Assembly: GCA_951812925.1 (NCBI GenBank)
Contig: OX638370.1
Coordinates: 106,034,897 to 106,098,896, forward strand
Length of the DNA stretch: 64,000 bases
From: Calliopum simillimum
Taxonomy: Eukaryota > Arthropoda > Insecta > Diptera > Lauxaniidae
Direction: 5' to 3'
The translations under genes and the position numbers were made by a program. The notes beneath the pieces were generated by a model. The model made no database searches, was not told the origin of the DNA, and was given only the letters and a program-made list of their open reading frames with translations. This document shows positions 22,608 to 33,915 of the stretch, piece by piece (within the stretch, counting starts at the first letter, position 1; the number at the start of each line of letters is the position of its first letter).

Positions 22608-24535
22608 CCCTCAATATAAACAAATATATAACATAAAACTGCAGACCAAAAAAAAAAAAAAATAGCTCTTAATAACAAATATGTATTTCCCTTGATATAA
22701 GGCATTATTTTGCGCACCGTTATGATAAATTTACTGCCTTACCACTTATTAAAGGGGAAGAGGGGTCATAAAAATGTTGGCCACAGCGTTATTTTAGCAG
22801 AATTTTCTTTTATGGCTACCACATGGTGATGTTGGTTCATTTCTAAGCAGTTCATTGTTAAAATGTGTGAGTGTGTGTCTGTTTGCGGCCATCGAAGGCG
22901 GACTGAAGACAGTCGTCGAGTGACCCAATGTGCCAGCTAAGAAATAAATTCTATTTGCTGTCGGTAACGAAAGGAAAAAGGATTTTTATGCTCTTCTTTT
23001 ATTATTTATCTATTTTGTTTTCTTCTCCTTCGTTTCCTTATTCTTCTTTTTTGCGATGTTTTTTATTTGGTAGCATAGAAATCTTTGCAGAAGAATTTAT
23101 TTATTTCATTTCAGTGTGAAATTTACTGTTGCTACTCGAGAATGTGTTGTTTTCCTGGCGATATGGTAGCTGAGATTGTTGTACAGTAGTGTTGTCTGGT
23201 ATAAAATACGTCCGCCGCTATGGAAAAAAAGGGAGAAATCAAAAAATCGAACAAAAGTAGGGAACGTCGGGACGAGTGAAAAATTGGAAAAGGAAGGGGG
23301 CATTACATAGTATACTTCATTTAGTAGGGAATTTTAAGGAATTCAGACACAGTCGACCAACCAGGGGGAGGATCTGAAATTCCTCAAATAGTGCAGACTT
23401 TATATATGGACGACCTCTTATTTTTTGTAGAATTGTTTTTTGCCTCTAAAGCTAAAAATTTTTACTCAGTGTTCTGAAAAAATGATTGTAAAATTAGAAC
23501 AAAAAGGTTCATGTCACTACTAGTGCAATTTATGAAACAGCACTAGCGCCATCTAAGTAAGTGATAGAAACTACAAAAAGAAATAAAAAACACTGTTTGT
23601 TTAGAATATAAGAAGCTTCATTGACTTAAAAAAAAAAATCTTCAAAGAAATCCAATGTCACTCAATGAACGAAAAAATTTAAATAAAAACAGGGGTTTTC
23701 TAAAGAATAAATGTATCGATATAACACTGCTCCGTTCTCCCACCGTCACCGTAAGCTTATATGTCCTTTGTTAGAGTTTTCTTCTTACATTGGTTGCTTC
23801 CTTTGAATCATTCTACTTGGATTAATGTTTTCCGGGCGTTTTTATTTATTTTACGCTCCCAATGCGTTAAGTTCTGTCGGTCGGTCGAGCCATTCACAAC
23901 GCATCCTTGAATTTTTGCAATAAAGTGGCCCAGCCAACAACATCAATGGAGAAGCACTTCACTGCTCTTTTATTTATTGTGTTTCACAAGAAATAAAGTT
24001 TTAAAGAAAAACTATTTACATTTCTGTTAAAATAATATAGTGGCACCTAAGAGAAAGTTCAAGAATAGGGGGAGGGGGAAGGGAGGGTTGCAGCAACGGT
24101 GCGAAAGAACAGTGTGTTGTTGCGTAGAGCACACTTCTTCACACTGGCAAATAAATATGACGTAAACTTTTGCTTAATGAAAATTTATTGTGAAAATTTG
24201 CTTAAACTAACTATGGAAAGTTTTACTTAATGGAGCCAAAGCACAAATTTATATAGATTTATTTGAATGGCTTTCAAGTCAAATAAGTTCATAGTCAAAG
24301 AGGAATCATAGCTGAGTATGTCTGATTTATATTGTAGTAAAAATAAACGTATATTTTACTAAGTAATTGGAACATTTGCTAAAATATTTTATAAAACAAA
24401 GAAAATTATTATTCTGAAAGAAAAAATCTTAGCACACGTTTTACCTAATTTTTTGTGGGTGTAAAATTTAAAAATTTCTTTGATCTAGTTATCTTTGAAA
24501 AATATATCAAATATTATTTTTAATGACAAACATGT
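22608..24535. other. Gene-poor stretch
   Basis: No gene recognised. There is a purine-rich tract around 24065-24090 (GGGGGAGGGGGAAGGGAGGG) that could form a G-quadruplex. The sequence 22890-22930 and 23850-23950 are somewhat GC-richer. No termini or protein motifs are supported. Confidence 0.4.
24067..24087 (+). other. G-rich tract, possible G-quadruplex
   Basis: Several runs of three to five G within about 20 bases stand out in AT-rich DNA. Four G-runs with short A loops satisfy the usual G-quadruplex pattern. Role unknown. Confidence 0.35.
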
Positions 24536-24559
24536 TGATTTGTTGTGAGTTTGATCAAA

Positions 24560-25505
24560 ATGAGTGAAGAAAAAGAAGTACGTCTCAAAATTATCAAACA
24601 TTTTCAAAAAATTCAAATTGGTCTGACAAAAAATTGGCCAAAGAATTGAAGGTCTGCCGTCAAACTGTTTCTAATGTTATTAAACAGTTTCAGTTCAGGA
24701 AGAAAACAAGGACCACGTGATATTGGGAAAGCCAAGAAAATTGAAAGCATATTGAAAAGATCTCCAAACTGTAATTGTTGAATATATGTGTGTTTTTTTC
24801 TCCTCACTGTACTTAGCAAAATACATCTGCTAGAAAAGCTGCCCGGTTAGCCTAGTACGCTGACTATTTGGTGCAAAAAGTTAAAACCAATGCAGGTTTG
24901 AAAACATACAAAGTCCAAAAAGTTCCAGACAGGAATGCTGCAAAAACTTTAGACGCCAAAAGTAGGGCTCGGAAATAAAAATCGAACTTCATACAAAAAA
25001 ATTCATGTTGTATAATGGACGACGAAACGTATGTACTGGCAGATTTTACGCAGCTTCCGGGTCAAAATTTTTATGCTGCTGATGCTCAAAGAAATGTCGA
25101 AGAACAATCTAGAATCCAAAAGCAGACAAAATTTCCTAAAAAGTTCCTGGTATAGCAAGCTATATACAGTTGCGGCAAAAGAAGCAAGTCATTTGTTACA
25201 GTTGGCTCGATAAATACCGAAAAATACATCAAAGAATGTTTGAAAAAAAGATTTCTTCCTTTTATAAGAGAGCACAATGTGTTCACATATTTTTGGCCCG
25301 ATTTGGCATCATGTCCGGAGCTAAGACCGGAGAGATATTGGGCTCTTGTGAAAAGAAACTAAAATAGCACAAAAAGTTGTCCCAAAATATCGAAGATTTT
25401 AAAAGGAGATGGGCAAACTGTTCCAAAAAGGTGTCTGAAACAACTATCAAATCTCTAATGGAAGGTTTACCAAAAAAGGTCCACGAGTTCATAAAAAGTG
25501 AATAG
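24560..25505 (+). pseudogene. ITmD37E-like transposase pseudogene, copy A
   Basis: The plus strand from an ATG at 24560 carries remnants of a DDE transposase. A helix-turn-helix (LAKELKVCRQTVSNVIKQF) is followed by TYKVQKVPDRNAAKTLDAKS, then CCIMDDETYVLADFTQLPGQ with the first catalytic Asp. KQTKFPKKFLV and CGKRSKSFVTVGSINTEKY follow, then FWPDLAS with the second Asp. The segment between FWPDLAS and CPELRPERYW is deleted, so the DD37E spacing is lost. In-frame stops interrupt the frame at ARK*, FLV* and RN*. TIRs were not identified. It lies tail to tail with copy B. A dead relative of the copies at 25610, 29047 and 38292. Confidence 0.8.
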
Positions 25506-25677
25506 AACTATAAAAGTTATATTTTTCTGTAATTTGCAAAATATTATCAATTGAATAAAAAAGAAAAAAATCAAAATTCTAAGATCAAGCGTTTAAAAAT
25601 TATTGAAATTTACATATGTTAAGATTTTTTCGATCTCACTCCTTATGCTTGAAGTCAGACATGTCCTGGTATAACTT

Positions 25678-26427
25678 TCATGTGTTCTTCAATTCCCTTT
25701 TCACGAGCGCCCAATGTCGGAGTTCTGGACAGTCGGGTGGGTTTGCCACCCATGGTGCAAAATTTACATTATTTTTTGCATACCACTCAAGGGCCTTTTC
25801 TCCATAGTGGCATAGTGCTAAATCGAGCCAGAAATATGTAAGCACTCTGTGCTGTTTTAAGAAAGGCAAAAACCGTTTTTGAAGGAACTACTTTATATAC
25901 ATTTCTGTATTTATCGTTCCTGATGTCACAAATGCTTGGCTTCTTTTGCCACAACTGCAAATGGCTTGCCATACAAGAAACTTATTAGAGAATTTTGTTT
26001 GCTTTTTTGTCCGGTAGTGTTCCTGAATATTACCTTTTCCATCAGCCATATAAAAATCTTGACCCGGAAGTTGTGAAAAGTCTGCCAGAACATAGGTTTC
26101 ATCATCCATCACACAGCACGTACATTTTTTTATAAAATTAGACCTCAATTCTTTTAGCTCGTTTTTTTGCTTCTAAATTCTTTACCGCATTGCGATCTGG
26201 AACTCACTGAAGCTTATACGACTTCAGCTCAGCATTAGTTTTGGCTCTGCACACAAAGGAATCAGAGCATTTAACTACACGAGCTGCTTTTTTGACAGAA
26301 TTGTTTGGAGTTCTTCGAAAGAGTTGTTCGACATCTTGAGATCTGTTGTTATTTTATTGAAAGTCCACAATGGATTTTTTAGAAAATTTTTAATTATTTT
26401 TTCACGTACTTTCATTTTGCTGTTCAT
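25678..26427 (-). pseudogene. ITmD37E-like transposase pseudogene, copy B
   Basis: From an ATG near 26427 (MNSKMKVREKIIKNF) the helix-turn-helix part is shortened by internal deletion. The catalytic part reads CCVMDDETYVLADFSQLPGQ, LVWQAICSCGKRSQAFV, then YFWLDLALCHYGEKALEWYA and CPELRHWALVKREL. One in-frame stop occurs after INTEMYIK (about 25887). Where relatives have CPELRPIERYW, this copy has CPELRHW: an in-frame loss of four residues that removes the catalytic Glu. It cannot be an active transposase. Confidence 0.82.
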
Positions 26428-26547
26428 TTTGAAAGAAATACATATTTATATATTTTCAAAAGCTAACGTGATTAAAATTAAAAAAAATTATTCGTTGTGG
26501 ACACAGGATAAGTGATGGCTGAAAAAGTGTGCATAAGTTTTTTCGAC

Positions 26548-26691
26548 CAGTGGCGGATCCAGCATTGTCAAGAGGTGGGGCCGATTGACTACATTTCTAG
26601 ATAATAACAGAATGTTTTCAAAATCTTTACATATAATTTAAGTTTGATAGAGGGGGCGGCCGCCCCATTGCCCCCCTTGGATCCGCCACTG
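26548..26691. mobile_element. 144-bp hAT MITE with perfect 8-bp target duplication
   Basis: The ends CAGTGGCGGATCCA and TGGATCCGCCACTG are perfect 14-bp inverted repeats. TTTTCGAC flanks both sides (26540-26547 and 26692-26699), an 8-bp duplication as made by hAT transposases. It contains a GC-rich core (GGGGGCGGCCGCCCC). The element landed in the TIR of ITmD37E copy B, so it is the younger of the two. Confidence 0.95.
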
Positions 26692-26710
26692 TTTTCGACA
26701 CACTCTTTTT

Positions 26711-28090
26711 TTCATTTGATGCCATAATAGATAGTTTTCCGATTTTGAAAAATAGTTGACATAGATCTTTGATAGGTAGGCGTTGACCATAAATACCATT
26801 CACTGGTCGAAAAGTGACCGTTATCAGATAAATGTCACGCATTCTTTTCAAATATCAGTTTCATTTCCTTCACGTGAACTGAGTTGAACGCCTATTTTTT
26901 TTTTCTTTTAAGTTTTTACTTTACATAAACATATTGTGTTCGAAATTTACTATCTTTTTTTATATTTTTCGATCTTTTCAGAACATTTCGTTAAGTTTCT
27001 GATACATTTTGAAACTCCCTAAAAATTTTCGTTGATTTTTGAAAAATCATAACAATAACTCAGATTTTGTAAAACCAATGTACAATAATTGTGTGGGCTG
27101 TTATTTTTCATCTGATGGCAAAAGTTTTTAAAAATAACTAAGAGTTTCCCATCTAATACCAGATTTAGAAAAGATTACTCAAGAAAGTAATGGTACTAGA
27201 TGTGTGCTTACTAATTAAATAAGTAATTAAAGGAAATGGGGTACAAATAAACCAAAAATTATTCATGCTTAAAGATGTTACCGACAGTGAATGTGAAATT
27301 GTTTGAAAAATTTGAACAAAAAGACATTAACATTACTGTGACTTTCTCATTTTTGGCCAACATTCAAATGAAAGTGATATATGCAAGTTGAATTTTTCCC
27401 ATCACATCATTAGTTGGCGCGTAAAATTTAGAACAAACGAGCAAACAAAAGAAACGAGGAAAAAGAAAAAACCAAAAAGGAGAAAAGAAAAATGCAACAC
27501 GATATGTGCGTCATAAAGGGAAACATGCACCGCAAATGTTCAGTACGTGAGACATGACTAATTTCGCTTTTTATCATTAGTTTACATACTACACCAATGA
27601 CAAGTATGTAATGCATATGTGTGATATGTAGCCTGCAATTCAAAATTATATTTCAAAAATGCAAAACACGTTTCAAAATTCGAAGCAGCAAAATTGATGC
27701 AAAGAGAATGCCATAACAATGTAAAGAAATGTTAATACCTATCACTAATAACATTTTTTTGTATGGAAAAATATTAAAATATTACAATCAATTTATCATT
27801 ATGCTTTAATATCACTGATTCCTTGACAGATGCATTTATTTTGTACACAATAGTTTTGACCTAAAATTTAGACAAAAATTATGAACTTGAAATTGAATTT
27901 AAGCAAAATCCTTAAACAATTGCTTATGATAATTCGCATCGCAATAATGCCAGAAATATCACATGCGGCCTTTGCGTGATGGTTGCGATTTCTTTCAATT
28001 TGAGTTTAATTGATAACACATTTAGTAGTGATTTTTTATTGTTCAATGGTTTTTTGTTGCCAATTCAACAACAATAAAATAAGTATTACT

Positions 28091-28125
<35 letters not shown>

Positions 28126-29046
28126 AAAACGCTTCGCAAATAATCTGCAGCAAAACAGAGCAGCCTGAATGAGAAATTAAATGAAATATTGCTAATGTAG
28201 GAAAAAGCTTTGCGCCACAAACAGAGCCACAAATCCAAGCGTGAACTTGAGCGTATCGCACCACAAAACGTACTACAAAATAAAGTTTATCGTGTATTTA
28301 GAGCAAATTTTTGTTTCATGAAATTAGCTCTCGCGCATAAAATCCCATTGTGGAAAATAGGCTTAGTTGCGGTTTTACTCTGCTGCCGATTGTTGTTACT
28401 GACAATTTATTTGTCATTATTGCGCTCGATTTTTTTTTTTGTTTAGTTTTGTTCTTTTTTTACAATTATTTCTATTTTGTTTAATTTATTAAAGATTTAA
28501 CGATTTTATTTTTTCTTTTTATAAAAATAGTGCACAAAATGTGCGATTTTTGACGGATTTCTATAACACTATTACATAGATAAATTTAAGTTGTTGACAT
28601 TATTATCTCATGACATCTCATATCGCACAGTTGTGTCTTTCCTTATTTTTTTTTAATTATTTTCTACCGAATTCATCCCTTGGGTTACGACATAATTCAT
28701 GAATAAAAAAATACATTTATTTATAAATTACTTAGTTATGTATTCAAAGCAATATCTTATCAAGTGGTAATGCCCTACTGATAGTTTAGATATCCTGCTT
28801 CGATACCATCAACTTCAAATTTGTGGCCGCGAAACGAAACCTTGTGAATTCTTAGTTAAAAAATCCTTTCGCAACAAAAATGGAAATCAGTAATTATCAG
28901 CTCAAACCATCATTTAACATTAAACATGTCATCAAGCATTTGAAAAAAAATTTCCAAGGAAACACATAATGCGGCCATTCTTAGTCTTCGTGGAGATTAT
29001 TGCGGAACAGAGCACTTCTCGACCCAACCAACATTTTTTGATATTA
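26711..29046. other. Gene-poor stretch with an (AAC)n microsatellite
   Basis: No gene recognised. AT-rich throughout; the only clear feature is the trinucleotide run at 28091-28128. Short frames at 27428-27643 and 28210-28446 have no recognisable domain. Confidence 0.45.
28091..28128. repeat. (AAC)n microsatellite
   Basis: About twelve uninterrupted AAC/ACA repeats. It explains the poly-valine frame on the minus strand. Confidence 0.95.
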
Positions 29047-30198
29047 AAAAGTGTGTCAAAAAAAGCTTATGCACGCTTAAAGTGAAATAAAACTTAAACC
29101 GTTCAATTTAAAAATTCTTAAAAATATGTGATTTTATTAATATATCATAGAAAATCATAAAACATTAAAACATTGGAACGTTAATCGGAATTAATAAATC
29201 TATCCACCTTTTTAGGGAATCCTATCGTTAACAATTTAATAATTGCTTCCGTTACCTTTTTGTAGGAGCCGGTTCATTTACGCTTGAAGTCAGACATGTC
29301 CTGAGATAACTTTCATGTGTTCTTCAATGTTCCCAATATCTCTGCACAGGCTGGAGTTCCTAGAAAGTTGGGTCGGGTTGCCTCCCGTCGAACGAAATTT
29401 ACATTATTATTTGCATACCACTCAAGGGCCTTTTCTCCATAGTGGCATAGTGCTAAATCAAGCCAGAAATATGTACGCACTCTGTGCTGTTTTAGGAAAG
29501 CCAAAAGTCGTTCTGTATTTATCGTTCCTGATGTCACAAATGCTTGGCTTCTTTTGCCACAACTGGAAATGGCTTGCCATACAAGAAACTTCTTAGGGAA
29601 TTTTGTTTGCTTTTTTGTCCGGTAGTGTTTCCTGAATATTACCTTTTCCATCAGCCATATAAAAATCTTGACCCGGAAGTTGTGAAAAGTCTGCCAGAAC
29701 ATAGGTTTCATCATCCATCATACAGCATGTACATTTTTTTATAAAATTAGACCACAATTCTTTTAGCTCGTTTTTTTGCTTCTAAATTCTTTACCGCATT
29801 GCGATCTGGAACTCTCTGAAGCTTATACGACTTCAGCTCAGCATTAGTTTTGGCTCTGCACACAAAGGTATCAGAGCATTTAACTACATGAGCTGCTTTT
29901 CTGACAGAAGTGTTCGGAGCTCTTCGAAAGAGTTGTTGCAGTTTTTTCTTCCTGATCCAGATTTTTGTGCAATGTTTAAGTCTTCTTTATACTGTTTAAT
30001 GGCTTTTAAAATAGTTTGCCGATGAACCTTGAGATCTGTTGTTGACAGTCCACAATGGATTTTTTTTGTAAATTTTTAGTTATTTTTCCACGTACTTTTA
30101 TTTTGCTGTCCATTTTGAAAAAAATATCAATTGAAAATGACACAGCATAAGTTATGGCTGAAAAAGAGTGTACAAATTTTTTTCGACGCACTCTTTAA
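29047..30198 (-). mobile_element. ITmD37E-like transposon, copy C, with both TIRs
   Basis: The left end AAAAAGTGTGTCAAAAAAAG and the right end, inverted, AAAGAGTGCGTCGAAAAAAA pair as TIRs, and the element spans about 1.15 kb, near full length. It is nearly identical over hundreds of bases to copy D at 38292-39175, including the same aberrant sequence CTTTCTAGGAACTCCAGCC. The two therefore belong to one defective subfamily that was amplified after it lost coding capacity. Confidence 0.82.
29313..30113 (-). pseudogene. ITmD37E-like transposase pseudogene, copy C
   Basis: From the ATG at about 30113 (MDSKIKVRGKITKN) the N-terminal helix-turn-helix survives in another frame (TTDLKVHRQTILKAIKQY, then a GSGRKN linker). 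The catalytic region shows MDDETYVLADFSQLPGQ-type sequence around 29700 and YFWLDLALCHYGEKALEWYA. The NNVNFV part then runs into RREATRPNFLGTPACAEILG, where the CPELRPIERYW block with the Glu should be. Frameshifts occur between the halves. Not functional. Confidence 0.8.
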
Positions 30199-30213
30199 GT
30201 CGACTTCGTAACA

Positions 30214-30424
30214 GGGCAAATATGGTATAGCGGTCCAACGACTGGACGCTGCGTTTGATGGATTTATCATGGTACAGGTTCAAATCCCGGCTCAACACAA
30301 AAAACTTCCAACTTCGCTAGATGATGTGACGTTAGCAGTGTTCTTAATCCGTTACTTAATTTGTCATAGCAATGTAATATGATCCATCTTTCTGTGAAAA
30401 AAAAACTAAAAACTAAAAAAAAAA
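30214..30424 (+). mobile_element. tRNA-derived SINE-like unit
   Basis: A pol III-type A box (TGGTATAGCGG, about 30223-30233) and B box (GGTTCAAATCC, about 30277-30287) lie at tRNA-like spacing in a body of about 85 nt. An unrelated tail of about 90 bp then ends in A-rich sequence (AAAAACTAAAAACTAAAAAA, 30396-30424). A tRNA-like head, unrelated body and A-rich tail is the standard SINE layout. The tRNA fold is degenerate, so it is not a functional tRNA. It starts 15 bases after the end of ITmD37E copy C. Confidence 0.6.
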
Positions 30425-32460
30425 TCTATTATTATAAGATTTTTCAAAAAGTGGACGCCATTTTGTAAATTTTAAAAATTTTCCAAAATTTAAAAATTTA
30501 AATCAAAATAACATTTAAAATGCTACAAGAATCCGAAAACAAAAATGACAAAAAAAACGGAACCTAGAAAAAAAAAAAACTGCATCGATTTTTTGCAAAA
30601 ACACTACTTTGACACTCTGATGTTCCATGCCCATAACATGCAAAAAAAAATTTCCTGCAAAGCTAATAATGAGAGGTCTCTATACTGAGCACTTAGAGCA
30701 GAGTTTTATGCTGCAATTCATAACAAATATTTCCTCATTGTAACATAAAGTAAAAAAAATTTATAAATATTCTCGACATTCTGGCATTTCCCCACTAATT
30801 TTTGGTTCAACACATGATAAAATTAAATCTCAACGGCAACTTTTTTTCATCATCATCATCGCACTGATGTTGAAGTTTCTTGCTGTGATGTTGATGGTGA
30901 TGATGAACGCTTATGTTTTGTTACGCATGCGCAGTGTAGTGCAGTCTAACTGACTATGGCGCACAGTCATCGAATTGCGCACATGCGCAGCAAATGCATA
31001 ATTTATGATTTGGTGTTTTTAAAAGTTTCACTCCCTCGCCCCACCCACTTGCACTTCATCATTTGTCTACAGAAGGAATACTCCGCTGCATAGCGAGTGT
31101 AACTCGTAGCCGCCTTAGAGTCTAAAGAAATTAAAGAATGCGCCGCCAAAAAAGATAACCGTGTTTTATGTTGCCGGTTTTTTTGTAGTTACCTTGGCTT
31201 TTGTTGTTGCTGTTGTAGCGTACAAAACCCTAGAGCCAAAACTGTAAAGTGCGTGATGACGTTTATGATGATGATGATGCGTCTTTCTTTCTTTCTTTCT
31301 TTTGTTTTTTCCATTTAGATTTCCTTTGTTTCGTTTTACTTCTTTCACATTTCTGGTTCTTTGAAAGTTCAAGATTCTTTTGACTACAGTTCGGTGTCTG
31401 AGTTGTCGTTGTAAACAACTTTTGCTTATTTAACTGTTATTTTTTGAAAACTCTTTAGTTGTTGGTACTGCCAGCATACATACAAACATACAGTATACGT
31501 ACGTATTACAATAATTGTTTTCTGTCATTAACCATTTATTCTTTCACTCTTCGATTTAATGACTACCATGCAAGTCATAACTATGTTCTGTGTAAAGTGA
31601 CCAGTTGAAGAAATTTTCGTTATTATTTAAAGTTTATTTTCACAAAAATCAACTGAGCAAAGTTTTAAAAATTTCAGTTTTGGAGAATTTCCCAATCGTT
31701 TAGAAAAATATTCTTACCTAATAGCTGAGCGTCGCTAAACTTTTAAGAGACAGAACTTCATGATCAATAAATATGCCGGTTCTTTTTTAATATGTTGGTT
31801 GCTACATGCAACTTAGACATTTCTAGATTCTTTCTTTGCATATCAACTTAAGAATCTATGCCGCCAAAATAACCGCCAGACACCTGTTCACCTTGTTCTA
31901 AACTCTTGCTACCCCCAGAGGCTTTAGACTCATTCATGTCTTGTCATTGGTTATAGTTTCCTCTGCATTTGCAACTACTTCTGGATAACATACCATCATA
32001 TTTATGTCCATTCTTTGGTCACTGGTTGCTGCGCCTGCGTAAGTTGTGTTTTTTGTTTTTTGTTGCTTGTGTTCTTTAGAAAGGTGCAAACAATTTCTGG
32101 TTAGACGGGCTCTTGGTCTCTCTCATAAACCAGACTGACAGCAACTCTAACTGCGATTTTATTATGATTACATTTGTTATTTGTTATTGCTGTTACATCG
32201 ACAAGTGGAAAATAAGTTGATTTTCTGCGCTCAAGACAGAAGTGATAATTTTTGTTACTTTTAATAAGAAAAAGCCAAGTGAAACAGAAAAAACAAAAAT
32301 TCTGAATTTCTTGAAAGTTTTTTGCCAGATAGAAGCTTGGAAGTATACTTGATGGAGCTTAACATTTTTTGAAGCGTTTTTGGAAAGGAGGAAAAACCAA
32401 AGTTTGGCAGATGTCTGACCAACACTTTACTTAAATTCAATTCACTTAACAACTTAACAC
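30425..32460. other. Gene-poor stretch; CRE-like palindromes and a CTTT microsatellite
   Basis: No gene established. NRF-1/Ewg-like motifs occur at 30923-30933 (ACGCATGCGCA) and 30976-30989 (TGCGCACATGCGCA). A CTTT run lies near 31281-31300. A short GC-richer open frame on the minus strand lies at about 31860-31935 (see findings). Confidence 0.4.
30923..30989. promoter_or_regulatory. Pair of NRF-1/Ewg-like motifs
   Basis: ACGCATGCGCA at 30923-30933 and TGCGCACATGCGCA at 30976-30989 are two half-palindromic copies of the motif also seen as a perfect palindrome at 5304-5315. They lie in a locally GC-richer patch. Regulatory role inferred from motif identity only. Confidence 0.3.
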
Positions 32461-32530
32461 ATTTTAGCTCACAACTTCATACTTCACATCTGCTCACTCT
32501 ACACTTCACTCTCCACACTTTGAGTAAATT
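32461..32530. repeat. Short TTCAC-type minisatellite patch
   Basis: Degenerate repeats of CACTTCAC/ACTTCATACTTCAC resemble the larger array at 36125-36720, so the same simple repeat has two locations 3.6 kb apart. Confidence 0.6.
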
Positions 32531-33359
32531 TCCAAAATATATACCGAAACATGCCATTTTTCGTCCACAACTATTTTTTTTTTTAACTTGAAGGTATAAA
32601 ATATGATGAACTGAACCTCTGGAAGATTTTTAAAAAATTAACATAGGCTTTCAGGGCTGCCTTATATTTTTTTTTAAAGTTTCGCCTAAATATTATGTTT
32701 AAAAATTAAAAAAAATTTTAGTCTCCAAACGCTTATATCGACGGCTTCTATTCAATACACTCTATCTACAAAAACACAATTTTTCAGGAGAGCAAAAAAA
32801 CTGTTTTATTCGCTATTTTTTATAGTGTTAATCAAACGAAGTACTACGATATTAATTAAAAAGAGCCACTAGATCCCTCAAATAAAAAAATTAAAAAAAA
32901 ACCTTGGTTATTCGCCTTATTATAGCAGATAGAGGATATTGCAATTCAAATATAATATAAAATGCGTGTTCAAACAAGCAGATAGAGCCTATTGCACAAT
33001 AATAAAAACCAATTTTTTTATGAATTATTTATTAATAGAAGATTTTTTAGCAAAAGAAAACTCAAATTAGGTTAGGCATCTGGCGGACTTGAGAATGCAA
33101 AATATGAGAACCGAAACCTGAGCTCACATTAATGTAAGTCCCTATTTTCCATAGCCGTTTATTTTGAACTTTGGTCTGCTTATTATAAATCTAAACTTGG
33201 TTTTTTTTTTATCATGTAAGGATCCTGAGTTATCCTTGCTTATAGCTTGCTATATAGCTCTAAGTAGGCCTCAAAACAGTGATTTTTGGACTTCTAAGAA
33301 AAGATAACTCAAAATTCTTACATGATAGAAAATATCCTAATTAGGATGCGTAATAAGGA
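32531..33359. other. AT-rich stretch with iterated GATAGAGG motif
   Basis: The motif AGATAGAGGATATTGCA occurs at about 32932 and 32984 (second copy variant), inverted at about 32745, and again near 35027 and 35204. The segment 32722-32765 (TATATCGACGGCTTC...CTCTATCTAC) is an inverted copy of 35200-35245. This suggests a large old foldback structure of about 2.5 kb into which the elements at 33368 and 33916 were inserted. Confidence 0.5.
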
Positions 33360-33367
33360 AATCCCAG

Positions 33368-33670
33368 TTAATGATGAGCAAAATTAGTCTTGGTCTTGGT
33401 ATCTGTATTAGACCAAGACGCTGATATCATTGCTAGACCAAGACTTCTGTGGTCTTGGTCTTGCTAAGGATTATCATCAAGACCAAGACTGCTTTTTAGT
33501 CTTTAAAATTTATAGTTCATAGGTGTGTCACGCCCGTTTCAAGCATAAAATCATATCTTAATTCGAAATTTGGCTTCTCTGAGACCAAGACTTAATGACT
33601 AAGACACAATATGCAAGCACAAGACCAAGACCAAGACTGCTATGATCTTGGTCTTGGTTTGCTCACCACT
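33368..33670. mobile_element. 303-bp TIR element with CTTGGTCTTGG motifs (hAT-like)
   Basis: Ends AATGATGAGCAAA and, inverted, AGTGGTGAGCAAA are inverted repeats, and AATCCCAG flanks both sides (33360-33367 and 33671-33678). An 8-bp duplication suggests a hAT-type MITE, although two extra T bases at the left leave a 6-bp reading possible. The interior is dominated by GACCAAGA and its complement (CTTGGTCTTGG) in both orientations, seven or more times, giving strong secondary structure. Confidence 0.8.
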
Positions 33671-33915
33671 AATCCCAGTCCACCATAAACTGCTATAAAA
33701 AACTAGGGCGCAAGACTATGGTAGGCCTGGGCGGGGAGTAGGAAATAAAGACCCTTGCTCCTGGGTACATCTACTTTCTAGTAACTTGGGGTACTTCATA
33801 TAAAAATCTGAGCTCAGATTTCAGATCTCATGTTTTGCATTCACAAGTCCGTCTGGATACCGCTCTAATACCCAGTTTCCTTTGACTCGTATATACAATT
33901 GAGGAGTGACCGTAC

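Larger units (their letters stand above)
25610..26710 (-). mobile_element. ITmD37E-like transposon, copy B, TIR split by a hAT MITE
   Basis: The 5' end on the minus strand is the TIR AGTGTGTCGAAAA...CTTATGCACACTTTT, reconstructed across 26700-26710 and 26525-26547, which matches the left TIR of copy C at about 29048. The 144-bp hAT MITE at 26548-26691 sits inside this TIR. The 3' TIR was not found near 25600. The element contains the transposase pseudogene at 25678-26427. Confidence 0.78.
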
